Shown in pieces: positions 47,637-56,391 of a DNA stretch of 64,000 nt. Each line of letters opens with the position of its first letter. Position 1 is the stretch's first letter. The DNA comes from Comamonas sp. 26 (lineage in GTDB: Bacteria > Pseudomonadota > Gammaproteobacteria > Burkholderiales > Burkholderiaceae_C). The position numbers were made by a program, and so were the translations under genes. The notes below the pieces were generated by a model, which saw nothing but the letters and a program-made list of their open reading frames with translations, did not search any database and was not told the DNA's origin. The DNA lies in contig NZ_PEFL01000002.1 in assembly GCF_002754475.1 (NCBI RefSeq), positions 738,881-802,880 on the forward strand, read 5' to 3'.

Positions 47637-48308
47637 TCAAGCACCCAAAAGCTCTGTTTTTGTGCCGTCGTAGCGCCATAAGCTGCCACGGTCTTCGGGC
47701 TGCACCTGCGCCAGCACATTCATCAGCCCCTTGACGCTATCCGCCAGAGGTACGGTGGCACCGGGGCCGCCCATGTCGGTCTGCGTCCAGCCGGGGTCCA
47801 GCGCCAGCAAGGTCAGGCCCGGCCATTGCTGGCAGGCAGAGGCCACCGCCATATTGAGCGCCGCCTTGCTGACGCGGTACAGCCATGCGCTTTCGTCGGC
47901 ACTTCCGAGCAAAGACATCTCGCTGGAGAACGCGGCAATCACGCCGCCTGTTTCTTGCACCATGGGTGCAATCTGCGGCAGGGCCTGCATAAAGCCCAGC
48001 ACATTGCTGTGCATGACTTTGTCAAACTGCTGCTGTGTGGGCGGCACGCCTGCGGCGTGACCATCCCAAACGCCCGCCACATACAGAGCGAGATCTATGC
48101 TTTTGCCATCGAGCTGCCAGGCCAGACCGCTGACGCTGGCGGGGTCGGCCAGATCGACCTTCAGCACCTGTGCACCCAGCGCTTGCAGCGGGGCCATGTC
48201 TTCGCTCTTGCGCACGGTGGCAATCACGCGCTGGCCCTGTGCCAGATAGGCCTCTGTCAAAGCCCGCCCCAGCCCGCGTGAGGTGCCCAAGATCAGTATT
48301 GATTTCAT
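47637..48308 (-). CDS. Short-chain dehydrogenase/reductase
   Basis: A 223-residue SDR. The nucleotide-binding turn is ILGTSRGLGRALTEAYLAQG. The catalytic pair is in YRVSKAALNMAVAS (Tyr-x-x-x-Lys), with an upstream serine in AFSSEMSLLGSADE. VKVDLADPASVSG and VAGVWDG complete the Rossmann pattern. The YRVSKAALN form is common in C-factor-like SDRs. The substrate is unknown. The gap downstream to the acyl-CoA dehydrogenase is short (46 bases), so co-transcription is possible. Confidence 0.87.
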   Translation of the reverse strand: MKSILILGTSRGLGRALTEAYLAQGQRVIATVRKSEDMAPLQALGAQVLKVDLADPASVSGLAWQLDGKSIDLALYVAGVWDGHAAGVPPTQQQFDKVMHSNVLGFMQALPQIAPMVQETGGVIAAFSSEMSLLGSADESAWLYRVSKAALNMAVASACQQWPGLTLLALDPGWTQTDMGGPGATVPLADSVKGLMNVLAQVQPEDRGSLWRYDGTKTELLGA

Positions 48309-48393
48309 AGCTGCTTGCGCTTACTGAAAATGGATTTCAATGTTGTTTTCATAAAAATTCCTTTGGAATAAAACGCTATCCGCTATCAAGTTT
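48307..48393. repeat. Dispersed palindromic repeat, copy 5
   Basis: Begins atagctgcttgcgcttact and ends gctatcaagttttc, the same core as copy 1 and the same end as copy 2. It fills the gap between the SDR gene start and the flavoprotein gene end. Confidence 0.55.
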
Positions 48394-49015
48394 TCTTCAG
48401 TTCCTCGGCTGCGATCAGGGCCTTGTAGCGGGCGACCATCAGATCCTGTGCTTCAGGCTCGGTGGTGATGCCCATCTGCGACTGAATAATCTGATTGAGC
48501 GAAGGCATGACATTGCGTGACACCTGTGCCTCGGCGCTCCACAGCTTGGATCGCATCAGCGCCTTGGCACAGTGCAGATAGGCCTCTTTCACATTGACTT
48601 CAATGACCAGCTTGGGCCGAAAGTAATCACTGGCAAACAGCGCTGTGTAATGCGCCTCATCGCGTAACTGGGCCGTGCCGTTGACGCGCAGGGTCTCGTC
48701 AAAGCCTGGTACAAAAAACAGCAAACCCAGACGCGGGTCGTCGACCAGATTACACAGACTATCCAGTCGGTTGTTGCCACCCGCATCGGGGATGAGCAGC
48801 GTATTGGAGTCTGCGGCCTTGACGAAGCCTGGCTTGCCGCCACGCGGCGACGCATCCAGCAAACTACCGTTGCAACCACCCGTGGACATGACCAGAAATG
48901 GCGACAGGGCGATAAAGCGCAGGCAGTAACGGTCAAGCTCCCACTGCTGCTTGAGCAGAGCCCGCTCCGCAGGCGCTGCATAAAGCTGCTGCAATTGCTC
49001 ACGCGAAGTGATCAT
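48386..49015 (-). CDS. Pyridoxamine 5'-phosphate oxidase-like FMN protein
   Basis: A 209-residue split-barrel flavoprotein. LSPFLVMSTGGCNGSLLDAS, RGGKPGFVKAADSNTLLIPD and NNRLDSLCNLVDDPRLGLLF match the PPOX-type family annotated as MSMEG_1061-like. The later half has VNVKEAYLHCAKALMRSKLW, which in these proteins contributes to FMN/F420 contact. Function is unknown. ATG at 49015 overlaps the stop of the upstream gene as ATGA, so the two genes are translationally coupled. Confidence 0.85.
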   Translation of the reverse strand: MITSREQLQQLYAAPAERALLKQQWELDRYCLRFIALSPFLVMSTGGCNGSLLDASPRGGKPGFVKAADSNTLLIPDAGGNNRLDSLCNLVDDPRLGLLFFVPGFDETLRVNGTAQLRDEAHYTALFASDYFRPKLVIEVNVKEAYLHCAKALMRSKLWSAEAQVSRNVMPSLNQIIQSQMGITTEPEAQDLMVARYKALIAAEELKKT

Positions 49016-50124
49016 GAAACGAGCTCCTCCTGCTGGCGGTCATTGCGATGAACAGCGGCGTACAGCGACAGATATTCGTTCCACGAAGGATCAAAAATCA
49101 CCGACAACTGCGGCTCAAGTCCCGACGCATTCTGCTTGGCCAGTTGCTGCGCCAGTTGCATGGCATGGGCTGGGTCTTCCACATAGTAAGTGGCAACGCG
49201 CGAGCGCATGTCTTCAATGCGCGAGAACGCCAGAATGCCGCGCTGCTGGCTGCTGAGCTGTTCATCCAGCGCGTCCTGCGCATCGCGCACGCCGTCCAGC
49301 TCTTCCTGACTGGCAAAGCGCATGCGCCACTCCAGAAAGTGCGACAGATCGGCACGCGTGGCCACGGCATTGGCACCGTCGTGAAAGGTCAGAATATCGG
49401 GCGGTGAATCTTCAGCAGCGCCGTGGGCACGGACTTCCAGAGAAATCCAGCGGTCGGTATCTTCTTGCGGGAACTCGTAGCTGCGCCCCAGTTGCTCGCG
49501 AATGAAAGCATCAAAAATGGGGGGGAAGTCAGACAGCAGCGCCGTGCCATGCACATCATCAGCCGCTTCATCAACAAACTCGACCGGACCTACGCGCACT
49601 GAAAAATCCCACTCACCCAGCACATGGTCCAGCATGATGAAAGTCATGTGTTGCGCTTGCTCCATCATGTCTGGCGCAATGCTTTTCTCAAACGAGAGCT
49701 TGAGTCCGGTGATACCGCCCGCATTGAAGTAGCCCACGCGCACATCGGAGCAGGCCAGCTCGAAGCCGTCCATGCGCATGCCAAAGTTGCTGCCCAGCGC
49801 GCGGCTGCGAAATGCCTGCACGCTGTAGTGCTCAAAATGCGGCGCTTTGCGCACCATGGCCTGAGCATTTTCAAACTGGGCAGTATTGCCATGGGCAGAA
49901 ATCACCAGCTTGGAGCTCGCCTCCTTGAGCTTACCCTCCAGTTCCAGACTCAGACCCGGCGCGTATTGCTGCAGCACTTCATTGGCGCGCTCCACAAACT
50001 CGTGGCCATCCAGTGCCTCCAGCTGGCTCAGCTGACTGGAAAAATCGCTCCAGAAGGCGTCAATCTGCTGCGGGGCCAGCGGCTGCTCCGTGTCACTGTG
50101 CTCGTGTGGAAGGTCTGCGCTCAT
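49012..50124 (-). CDS. Hypothetical protein, 370 residues
   Basis: From ATG at 50124 the product starts MSADLPHEHSDTEQPLAPQQ. It is acidic and soluble, with no signal peptide or membrane helix. Blocks that look conserved include FWSDFSSQLSQLEALDGHEF, GMRMDGFELACSDVRVGYFN, MMEQAQHMTFIMLDHVLGEW and a C-terminal segment SVIFDPSWNEYLSLY. I do not recognise a family. The four-base ATGA overlap with the flavoprotein start indicates the pair acts or is regulated together. A longer frame to 50205 lacks a ribosome site. Confidence 0.75.
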   Translation of the reverse strand: MSADLPHEHSDTEQPLAPQQIDAFWSDFSSQLSQLEALDGHEFVERANEVLQQYAPGLSLELEGKLKEASSKLVISAHGNTAQFENAQAMVRKAPHFEHYSVQAFRSRALGSNFGMRMDGFELACSDVRVGYFNAGGITGLKLSFEKSIAPDMMEQAQHMTFIMLDHVLGEWDFSVRVGPVEFVDEAADDVHGTALLSDFPPIFDAFIREQLGRSYEFPQEDTDRWISLEVRAHGAAEDSPPDILTFHDGANAVATRADLSHFLEWRMRFASQEELDGVRDAQDALDEQLSSQQRGILAFSRIEDMRSRVATYYVEDPAHAMQLAQQLAKQNASGLEPQLSVIFDPSWNEYLSLYAAVHRNDRQQEELVS

Positions 50125-50232
50125 GGGTGATTTCCGCAAAATGATCTGCACGCATTCACAAACGAATGCGTGCAATCCGTTGAACATGCGATCACTGTAG
50201 ATCAATCCAGTGACCGTTTAACCCAAACAGCG

Positions 50233-51417
50233 TCAGATCAGCTCAATCGCCATGGCCGTGGCTTCACCGCCACCAATGCACAACGTGGCCAGACCTTTTT
50301 TCTTGCCACGCGCCTGCAGCGCATGGATCAAGGTGACCAGAATACGCGCACCGCTGGCTCCAATGGGGTGACCCAGAGCGCAGGCTCCGCCATTGACGTT
50401 GACCTTGTCGTGCGGCACCTTCAAATCGGCCATCAATGCCATGGGCACGACGGCAAAAGCCTCGTTGATTTCCCACAGGTCCACATCAGCCACCGTCCAG
50501 CCGGCCTTCTTCAGCGCCTTCTCGGTGGCGCCCACAGGGGCCGTGGTGAACCACTCAGGTGCCTGCGCAAACGAGGCGTGAGAGACGATGCGCGCCAGCG
50601 GCTTGCAACCCAGTTGCTTGGCGGTGGATTCACGCATCAGCACCATGGCAGCCGCGCCGTCGTTGATGCTGGAACTGGAAGCGGCAGTGATGGTGCCGTC
50701 CTTCTTGAACGCTGGCTTGAGGCTGCTGATCTTTTCTGGCTTGGCCTTGGCCGGGCCTTCGTCAACGCTCACCGTCACATCGCCCTTGCGGGTTTTGACG
50801 GTGACAGGCGTGATTTCAGCAGCAAACGCACCGCTTTCTGTGGCCGCCTGAGCGCGCTGCACGCTGGCGATGGCAAAGGCGTCTTGTGCCTCGCGGGTAA
50901 AGCTGTATTTGGCAGCGCAGTCTTCGCCAAAAGTGCCCATGGAGCGACCCTCTTCATAGGCGTCTTCAAGACCGTCCAGCATCATGTGGTCGAAGATCTT
51001 GTCGTGACCCATGCGGTAGCCACCACGGCCTTTTTTCAGCAAATAGGGCGCGTTGGTCATGCTTTCCATGCCACCGGCAACCATCACGTCACGACTGCCA
51101 GCGATGAGCTGATCGTGCGCCAGAAGCGTTGCCTCCATGCCCGCGCCGCACATTTTGGAGAGCGTTACCGCCCCCGTGCTTTGCGGCAGGCCGCCTTTGA
51201 AGCCCGCCTGGCGCGCAGGCGCCTGACCTTGTCCAGCCATCAGGCAGTTGCCAAACAGCACTTCCTCTACCAGCTCGGGCTTGATGCCTGCGCGCTCGAC
51301 AGCGGCCTTGATGGCCGCGCCACCCAGGTCATGGGCGGCCAGATCGGAAAAATCACCTTGAAACGCGCCCATGGGTGTGCGAGCGGCGCTGACGATTACT
51401 ACGGGGTCTTGATGCAC
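50233..51417 (-). CDS. Acetyl-CoA acetyltransferase (thiolase)
   Basis: A 394-residue thiolase, making acetoacetyl-CoA from acetyl-CoA or the reverse. GTG at 51417 follows GAAGGAGACAAACC. The nucleophile Cys90 is in LSKMCGAGMEATLLA. NGGACALGHPIGASGARI holds the active histidine, and the second catalytic cysteine is in CIGGGEATAMA. In this neighbourhood its role is probably closing the leucine/ketone-body route: acetoacetate, once activated, is cleaved to two acetyl-CoA. Other thiolases with wider chain length share these motifs. Confidence 0.92.
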   Translation of the reverse strand: MHQDPVVIVSAARTPMGAFQGDFSDLAAHDLGGAAIKAAVERAGIKPELVEEVLFGNCLMAGQGQAPARQAGFKGGLPQSTGAVTLSKMCGAGMEATLLAHDQLIAGSRDVMVAGGMESMTNAPYLLKKGRGGYRMGHDKIFDHMMLDGLEDAYEEGRSMGTFGEDCAAKYSFTREAQDAFAIASVQRAQAATESGAFAAEITPVTVKTRKGDVTVSVDEGPAKAKPEKISSLKPAFKKDGTITAASSSSINDGAAAMVLMRESTAKQLGCKPLARIVSHASFAQAPEWFTTAPVGATEKALKKAGWTVADVDLWEINEAFAVVPMALMADLKVPHDKVNVNGGACALGHPIGASGARILVTLIHALQARGKKKGLATLCIGGGEATAMAIELI

Positions 51418-51458
51418 GGTTTGTCTCCTTCAAAAATGGACAGGTACGGTCTGCCTCT

Positions 51459-53306
51459 TCAGTTGAGGCTATTAGCGGAAATATTGACAGTGTTAGTGTC
51501 CAGCCCGGCATCGCCTTCATGCAGAAAGCGGCTGCGCTCATACGGGAACACATCGACAAAGTGACCATCGCGAATGCGGCTCTGGTGAGCGAGCCAGAAA
51601 TCGCTCTCCAGCAAGTCAGCGTGATGACGTATGAAGATGTCACGCACGGCGGGGTGGCCCAGCAAAAACGGCCCAAAGGTTTCAGGAAACACATCCTTGG
51701 GCCCGACCGAATACCAGATGTCGCCAGACATTTCCTCTTCCTCATTGCGCGGCTCAGGCACATTGCGGAAGTTGCAGTCCGTCAGGTATTCAATCTCGTC
51801 GTAGTCGTAGAAAACCACCTTGCCACCACGCGTCACGCCAAAGTTCTTCCATAGCATGTCGCCCGGAAAAATATTGGTGGCGACCAGATCCTTGATGGCG
51901 TTGCCATACTCAAGAATGGCGCGCTCCATGGCGGCGCGGCGGGCCGGTTTGGTGTCAGACTCGGCCAGACACTCCATCAAAAACAGGTTCAGTGGCACCA
52001 GTCGCCGCTCAATGTAGAGGTGGCTGATGATGACTTCTTCCTGGCCATCACCATCGCGGTCACTGATCTCGATTTGATCAGGGGCCTGCGCCTGCAGCTC
52101 GGCCAGCAGTTCTTCACTGAAGCGGCTGCGCGGGAAGGAGACAAGGCTGTACTCCATGGTGTCTGCCATGCGGCCACCACGGTCATGCTGTTTGACCAGC
52201 TGGTACTTGGCCTTGACCTGCGCACGGGTCACATCTTTGCTGCTGGCGATGCGGTCTTTGATGAGCTTGAAGACGTAGGGGAAACTGGGCAGGTCAAAAA
52301 CCAGCATGACTAGCCCTTTGATACCGGGCGCAATACGCAACTGATCACTGGAGTGGCGCAGATGGTGCAGAAAGTCGCGGTAGAACAGCGTCTTGCCCTG
52401 CTTGGCCAGCCCCAGCGCGTTGTAAATCTCGGCACGCGGCTTGCGCGGCATGAGACTGCGCAGAAAGCTAACATACGCACTGGGCACTTCCATATGCACC
52501 ATGAAGTAAGCCCGGGCAAAGCTGAAAAGCGCATGCAGGTCATCTTCACCAAACAAGGCGGCGTGCAAGATGAGCTGGTCTTGATTGCCATGCAGAATGG
52601 GAATGGCCAGAGGCAGCTCCGTATAGCCGGTGATGATCTTACCCACCAGATACGCGCCCTTGTTGCGATAGAAAAGATTGGAGAGCAGCTGTATCTGGAA
52701 GTTGGCACGCAGCGTCAGCCCGGCCAGCTTTTCACGCACGCGCTCAGCCAGCAGATGCACATCTCGCGGCAAATCTTCAAAGGGACCAAGCAACTGCAAC
52801 TGCTCTAACGCGGTTTGCAGCGCGCCTTCCAGTTGCTCAAGGTTGACTGGGTAATAGACCTGATAAGTCGGTACAGCACCCGGCACAGGGTTCTCTAAAT
52901 ACTCGGTACTGACCGCGGCACGCACGAAGATGAAGTCGTTCTGAAAGTGCGTGCGGTGCAGAATTTTGGTGGTGACGGAGTTAAAGAAAGTTTCGGCCAG
53001 ATCAGGCTGCAGATGATCGACCATCAAGCCGATGTAATGCAGCTTGACTTGCTGCCATACCGCCATGGACTGCTGGCTGGTTGCGAATTCGCCCTCGAGT
53101 CTTTCAATGCAGGCGCGCACCTGCAGGCCATAAAGCTCTATTCGCTCTCGCTGGGCCTGCTGCTGACTCTGCCAGTCCATGGACTCAAAGCGCTGCTTGG
53201 CGTTGGCAGCCACCGCATTGAACATGCGGTAGTAGAGGTTGAAGCCATGCATGAGAGCCTGCGCAATGGCATAGGCCTCGGGGGCATCCAGTCGTTGCGG
53301 AAACAT
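51459..53306 (-). CDS. aceK: Isocitrate dehydrogenase kinase/phosphatase
   Basis: AceK phosphorylates and dephosphorylates isocitrate dehydrogenase and so divides carbon between the TCA cycle and the glyoxylate shunt. It has 615 residues, slightly longer than the 578 of E. coli. Family blocks: FQNDFIFVRAAVSTEYLEN, GIKGLVMLVFDLPSFPYVFK around the ATP site, FYDYDEIEYLTDCNFRNVPE with the metal-binding aspartate, and SVGPKDVFPETFGPFLL. In enterics it follows aceBA; here it stands between a thiolase and carbonic anhydrase, with no aceA in view. Confidence 0.94.
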   Translation of the reverse strand: MFPQRLDAPEAYAIAQALMHGFNLYYRMFNAVAANAKQRFESMDWQSQQQAQRERIELYGLQVRACIERLEGEFATSQQSMAVWQQVKLHYIGLMVDHLQPDLAETFFNSVTTKILHRTHFQNDFIFVRAAVSTEYLENPVPGAVPTYQVYYPVNLEQLEGALQTALEQLQLLGPFEDLPRDVHLLAERVREKLAGLTLRANFQIQLLSNLFYRNKGAYLVGKIITGYTELPLAIPILHGNQDQLILHAALFGEDDLHALFSFARAYFMVHMEVPSAYVSFLRSLMPRKPRAEIYNALGLAKQGKTLFYRDFLHHLRHSSDQLRIAPGIKGLVMLVFDLPSFPYVFKLIKDRIASSKDVTRAQVKAKYQLVKQHDRGGRMADTMEYSLVSFPRSRFSEELLAELQAQAPDQIEISDRDGDGQEEVIISHLYIERRLVPLNLFLMECLAESDTKPARRAAMERAILEYGNAIKDLVATNIFPGDMLWKNFGVTRGGKVVFYDYDEIEYLTDCNFRNVPEPRNEEEEMSGDIWYSVGPKDVFPETFGPFLLGHPAVRDIFIRHHADLLESDFWLAHQSRIRDGHFVDVFPYERSRFLHEGDAGLDTNTVNISANSLN

Positions 53307-53407
53307 GGCGGGCCAGTCGCTCCAGTATCAATTAGGCAGTACAGCCAGGCTGGATGCGACCAAGGCTCACATCCAGCGCTGCAGCACTATTGCGCGCAGG
53401 GCAGCAA

Positions 53408-54070
53408 TCAGGCGCGCTTGCGGGTTGCGACTTTTTCAATCGCCTGGTTATAGACTTCTTCCATGCCACCCACGTCAGGCACCGTCATTTCGAGGTTGGT
53501 AATGTGACCATTGTTAAGGCCATAACACCAACCGTGCAGCGTGACCTTCTGACCACGCGCCCAGGCATCCTGCATCACCGTTGATTGGGCCACATTGACC
53601 ACCTGCTCAATAGCGTTCAGCTCGCACAGCGCATCGTGACGGAACTGGGTGGATATGCCTTCCAGCAGCTTGATGTGCTTGTCACGCACGTCACGCACGT
53701 GGCGAGTCCAGTTATCCACCAGACCCAGACGCAGGTTATTCAGTGCGGCATACACGCCGCCGCAGCCGTAATGGCCGACGACCATCAAGTGCTCAATCTT
53801 CAGGTGATCGACGGAGTATTGAATGGTTGACAGGCAATTCAGATCGCTGGGAACCACCACGTTGGCCACGTTACGGTGCACAAATACCTCGCCAGGCTCC
53901 AGACCTGTAATCTGGTTCGCTGGGACGCGGCTGTCAGAGCAACCGATCCACATGTACTTGGGCTTTTGCTGCGCCATCAGTCCGGTAAAGAAACCAGGAC
54001 GATCACGCTCCATCTGGTCTGCCCATTCGCGGTTGTGGACAAACAATTCTTCGATGGAGGTCGTTGTCAT
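53408..54070 (-). CDS. can: Beta-class carbonic anhydrase
   Basis: A 220-residue enzyme that interconverts CO2 and bicarbonate. The zinc ligands are visible: MWIGCSDSRVPANQITGLEP gives Cys and the Asp-Arg pair, and VVGHYGCGGVYAAL gives His and the second Cys. EVFVHRNVANVV is between them. The length matches E. coli Can (220). Placed next to isovaleryl-CoA dehydrogenase, it could supply bicarbonate for methylcrotonyl-CoA carboxylase (inferred). Confidence 0.95.
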   Translation of the reverse strand: MTTTSIEELFVHNREWADQMERDRPGFFTGLMAQQKPKYMWIGCSDSRVPANQITGLEPGEVFVHRNVANVVVPSDLNCLSTIQYSVDHLKIEHLMVVGHYGCGGVYAALNNLRLGLVDNWTRHVRDVRDKHIKLLEGISTQFRHDALCELNAIEQVVNVAQSTVMQDAWARGQKVTLHGWCYGLNNGHITNLEMTVPDVGGMEEVYNQAIEKVATRKRA

Positions 54071-54123
54071 GAAGCTATCCTTCTTTTTTTGGTGGTTGAA
54101 AGAATGGCGCAGCTCTTGCTTTT

Positions 54124-55311
54124 TCAGCAGGTTTCAGCAAACAATTCGCGCCCAATCAACATGCGGCGAATTTCGCTGGTGCCGGCACCAATCTCATAGA
54201 GTTTCGCATCTCGCCACAGTCGGCCGAGCGGATACTCGTTGATATACCCATTGCCACCATAGATTTGTACGCCCTCGCCAGCCATCCAGGTGGCCTTCTC
54301 GGCACACCAGAGAATGACGCTGGCGCAGTCTTTACGGACCTGACGGACATGGTCAGTTCCCAGAAGATCGAGATTTTTAGCGACCGTATAAGCAAAAGAT
54401 CGGCCCGCTTGCAGCACGGTGTACATGTCTGCCACCTTGCCCTGGATGAGCTGAAACTCTCCAATACTCTGGCCAAATTGCTTGCGGTCATGGATGTAAG
54501 GAACCACGTTATCCATCACGCTTTGCATGATTCCCAGTGGTCCGCCTGTGAGCACGGCACGCTCGTAGTCCAGTCCGCTCATCAGCACCTTGGCCCCCAT
54601 GTTCAGGCCGCCAAGGATGTTTTCAGCCGGCACCTCCACGTTCTGGAACACCAACTCACCTGTGTGGCTGCCACGCATACCCAGCTTGTCAAGCTTTTGC
54701 GCAACCGAAAAACCGGGCATGCCCTTCTCGATCAAAAAGGCCGTCACTCCGCGCGCGCCCATTTCAGGTTCACTCTTGGCGTAGACCACCAGCGTGTCTG
54801 CGTCGGGGCCATTGGTAATCCACATCTTGCTGCCATTGAGCAGGTAATAGCCGCCCTTGTCCTCAGCCTTGAGCTTCATGCTGATGACATCTGAGCCAGC
54901 ACCCGGCTCGCTCATAGCCAGAGCGCCCACATGCTCGCCGCTGATCAGCTTAGGCAGGTACTTGGCTTTTTGCGCTTCAGTGCCGTTACGGTTGATCTGG
55001 TTCACACACAAATTGCTGTGCGCGCCATAGGACAGGCCCACGGAAGCACTGGCACGCGAAATTTCCTCCATCGCAACCATGTGGGCGAGATAGCCCATAT
55101 TGGCGCCGCCATACTGCTCCGAGACGGTGATGCCCAGCACTCCCAGCTCACCAAACTTGCGCCATACATCCATGGGGAACTGGTCAGTACGATCAATTTC
55201 AGCCGCACGCGGCGCAATCTCGCTCTGCGCAAAGTCACGCACGGCATCGCGCAGTGCATCAATATCTTCACCGAGCTGAAAGTTCAGTCCTGGCAAATTG
55301 GCAAGGCTCAT
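54124..55311 (-). CDS. liuA: Isovaleryl-CoA dehydrogenase
   Basis: Oxidises isovaleryl-CoA to 3-methylcrotonyl-CoA, the step before MCC. It has 395 residues. ATG at 55311 follows GGAGACAACC. The FAD region is [17 protein letters not shown] and [12 protein letters not shown]. The catalytic glutamate sits at the family-specific place in [16 protein letters not shown], as in isovaleryl-CoA dehydrogenase and unlike other acyl-CoA dehydrogenases. The C terminus [20 protein letters not shown] then [16 protein letters not shown] is typical. It is separate from the rest of the leucine pathway by about 17 kb. Confidence 0.95.
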   Translation of the reverse strand: MSLANLPGLNFQLGEDIDALRDAVRDFAQSEIAPRAAEIDRTDQFPMDVWRKFGELGVLGITVSEQYGGANMGYLAHMVAMEEISRASASVGLSYGAHSNLCVNQINRNGTEAQKAKYLPKLISGEHVGALAMSEPGAGSDVISMKLKAEDKGGYYLLNGSKMWITNGPDADTLVVYAKSEPEMGARGVTAFLIEKGMPGFSVAQKLDKLGMRGSHTGELVFQNVEVPAENILGGLNMGAKVLMSGLDYERAVLTGGPLGIMQSVMDNVVPYIHDRKQFGQSIGEFQLIQGKVADMYTVLQAGRSFAYTVAKNLDLLGTDHVRQVRKDCASVILWCAEKATWMAGEGVQIYGGNGYINEYPLGRLWRDAKLYEIGAGTSEIRRMLIGRELFAETC

Positions 55312-55358
55312 GGTTGTCTCCTGTAGGTATTAGTCTGGCTGGTCTCAGTTGTGAATCT

Positions 55359-55817
55359 CTAGTTATTGATGCCCTCACGATGCTGTACACACATCAAGGT
55401 GCAACTCATCGTGGCAATCAATTTTTCTTTTCCCTGATCAATGGCAAACGCTTTGCCCTCAGATACGGTGATCGTGCGCCCCGGCTTGATAACGCGGCCT
55501 TCCATGCGAAAGCGCTGGCCCTTGGCAGGTGCCAATAAATTGATTTTGAATTCGATCGTAAGCACCGCTGCATCGGCGGGCATCAGCGTCAGCCCTGCAT
55601 AGCCGCAGGCTGAATCCAGCGCGGTGGACACCATGCCGGCGTGTAAAAAGCCATGTTGCTGGGTCAAGCCGGACGCCCAGTCCAGACAGATATCCACAGT
55701 GCCAGGCTCGATACGGGTCAGCTCGGCCCCAAGTGTGCCCATGGCTCCTTGGCAGGAAAAGCTTTCCCTCACCCGGCTAGCGAAGTCCAAAACCTCATCC
55801 GCACCCAAAGCTGACAT
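55359..55817 (-). CDS. PaaI-type hotdog thioesterase
   Basis: A 152-residue hotdog-fold acyl-CoA thioesterase. From ATG at 55817 it opens MSALGADEVLDFASRV. LTQQHGFLHAGMVSTALDSA carries the HGGxxxxLxD-like helix with the catalytic aspartate. TIEFKINLLAPAKGQRFRMEG is the second family block. It lies between liuR and liuA on the same strand, probably in the same transcript; release of CoA from branched intermediates is a plausible role. Confidence 0.87.
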   Translation of the reverse strand: MSALGADEVLDFASRVRESFSCQGAMGTLGAELTRIEPGTVDICLDWASGLTQQHGFLHAGMVSTALDSACGYAGLTLMPADAAVLTIEFKINLLAPAKGQRFRMEGRVIKPGRTITVSEGKAFAIDQGKEKLIATMSCTLMCVQHREGINN

Positions 55818-55847
55818 TGGCAACTCCCAGCAGCAACGCTTTATCAA

Positions 55848-55869
55848 TTTACGTTTACGTAAACGTCAA
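55848..55869. promoter_or_regulatory. Candidate LiuR operator upstream of the thioesterase gene
   Basis: tttacgtttacgtaaacgtc contains a perfect tttacgtaaa palindrome and the repeated acgt spacing of the LiuR motif. It lies about 30 bases before the thioesterase start, so repression of the thioesterase-liuA unit is likely. Confidence 0.65.
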
Positions 55870-56271
55870 TTATGCGGTATTTTTGCTCTCACTCTTCTTC
55901 AACAAGCTACGCGCCTCTTTCTCCTGCTCACGCACCTCTTCCAGCGTCACCTGCAGATCAGCCATCTGCCCTTCAAGCTGTTTGCGGTGCACAGCCAGCA
56001 CATCCAGAAATTTGCGCAACTGCACGCCTGTATCGCGCGGGCTGTCATACATATCGATGATTTCCTTGGCCTCGGAAAGCGACAAGCCCAGTCGCTTCGC
56101 TCGCAAGGTCAGGCGCAGACGTGCGCGGTCTCGGGCCGAATACACACGATTACGCCCGCCAGTTCCAGAGCGTTCGGGCTGCAGCAAGCCCATATCCTCA
56201 TAAAAACGAATCGCCCGCGTGGTGAGATCAAACTCTTTGGCAAGATCGCTGATGGTGTAACTGGTCAACAT
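55870..56271 (-). CDS. liuR: MerR-family regulator LiuR
   Basis: A 133-residue MerR-type repressor of branched-chain amino-acid catabolism. The helix-turn-helix is YTISDLAKEFDLTTRAIRFY and EDMGLLQPERSGTGGRNRVY, then a wing with RARLRLTLRAKRLGLSLSEA, and a C-terminal coiled coil rich in Glu/Lys/Leu. No metal-binding cysteines are present, as in LiuR-type regulators. Located at the end of the liuA cluster, with operator-like palindromes on both sides. The ligand is presumably a pathway CoA ester (inferred). Confidence 0.9.
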   Translation of the reverse strand: MLTSYTISDLAKEFDLTTRAIRFYEDMGLLQPERSGTGGRNRVYSARDRARLRLTLRAKRLGLSLSEAKEIIDMYDSPRDTGVQLRKFLDVLAVHRKQLEGQMADLQVTLEEVREQEKEARSLLKKSESKNTA

Positions 56272-56349
56272 GATTCTGTCTGGGTGAAGTCTTGCATCAC
56301 TCAGGCGACTGCAAAGAGTGGCCCGGTCCCTAAAATGCTTTTATAAAAC

Positions 56350-56370
56350 TGACGTTTACGTTAACGTCAA
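56350..56370. promoter_or_regulatory. Candidate LiuR operator between liuR and the MBL-fold gene
   Basis: gacgtttacgttaacgtc (within 56351-56368) contains a perfect gacgttaacgtc core and resembles the site at 55848. Lying between divergent liuR and the plus-strand gene at 56392, it could control both. Confidence 0.6.
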
Positions 56371-56391
56371 TGCTAAACGATATCCTGCACC

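Noticed and set aside
50170..51564. 464-residue plus-strand frame opposite the thiolase
   Set aside because: Shadow of the thiolase; low-complexity Gly/His composition.
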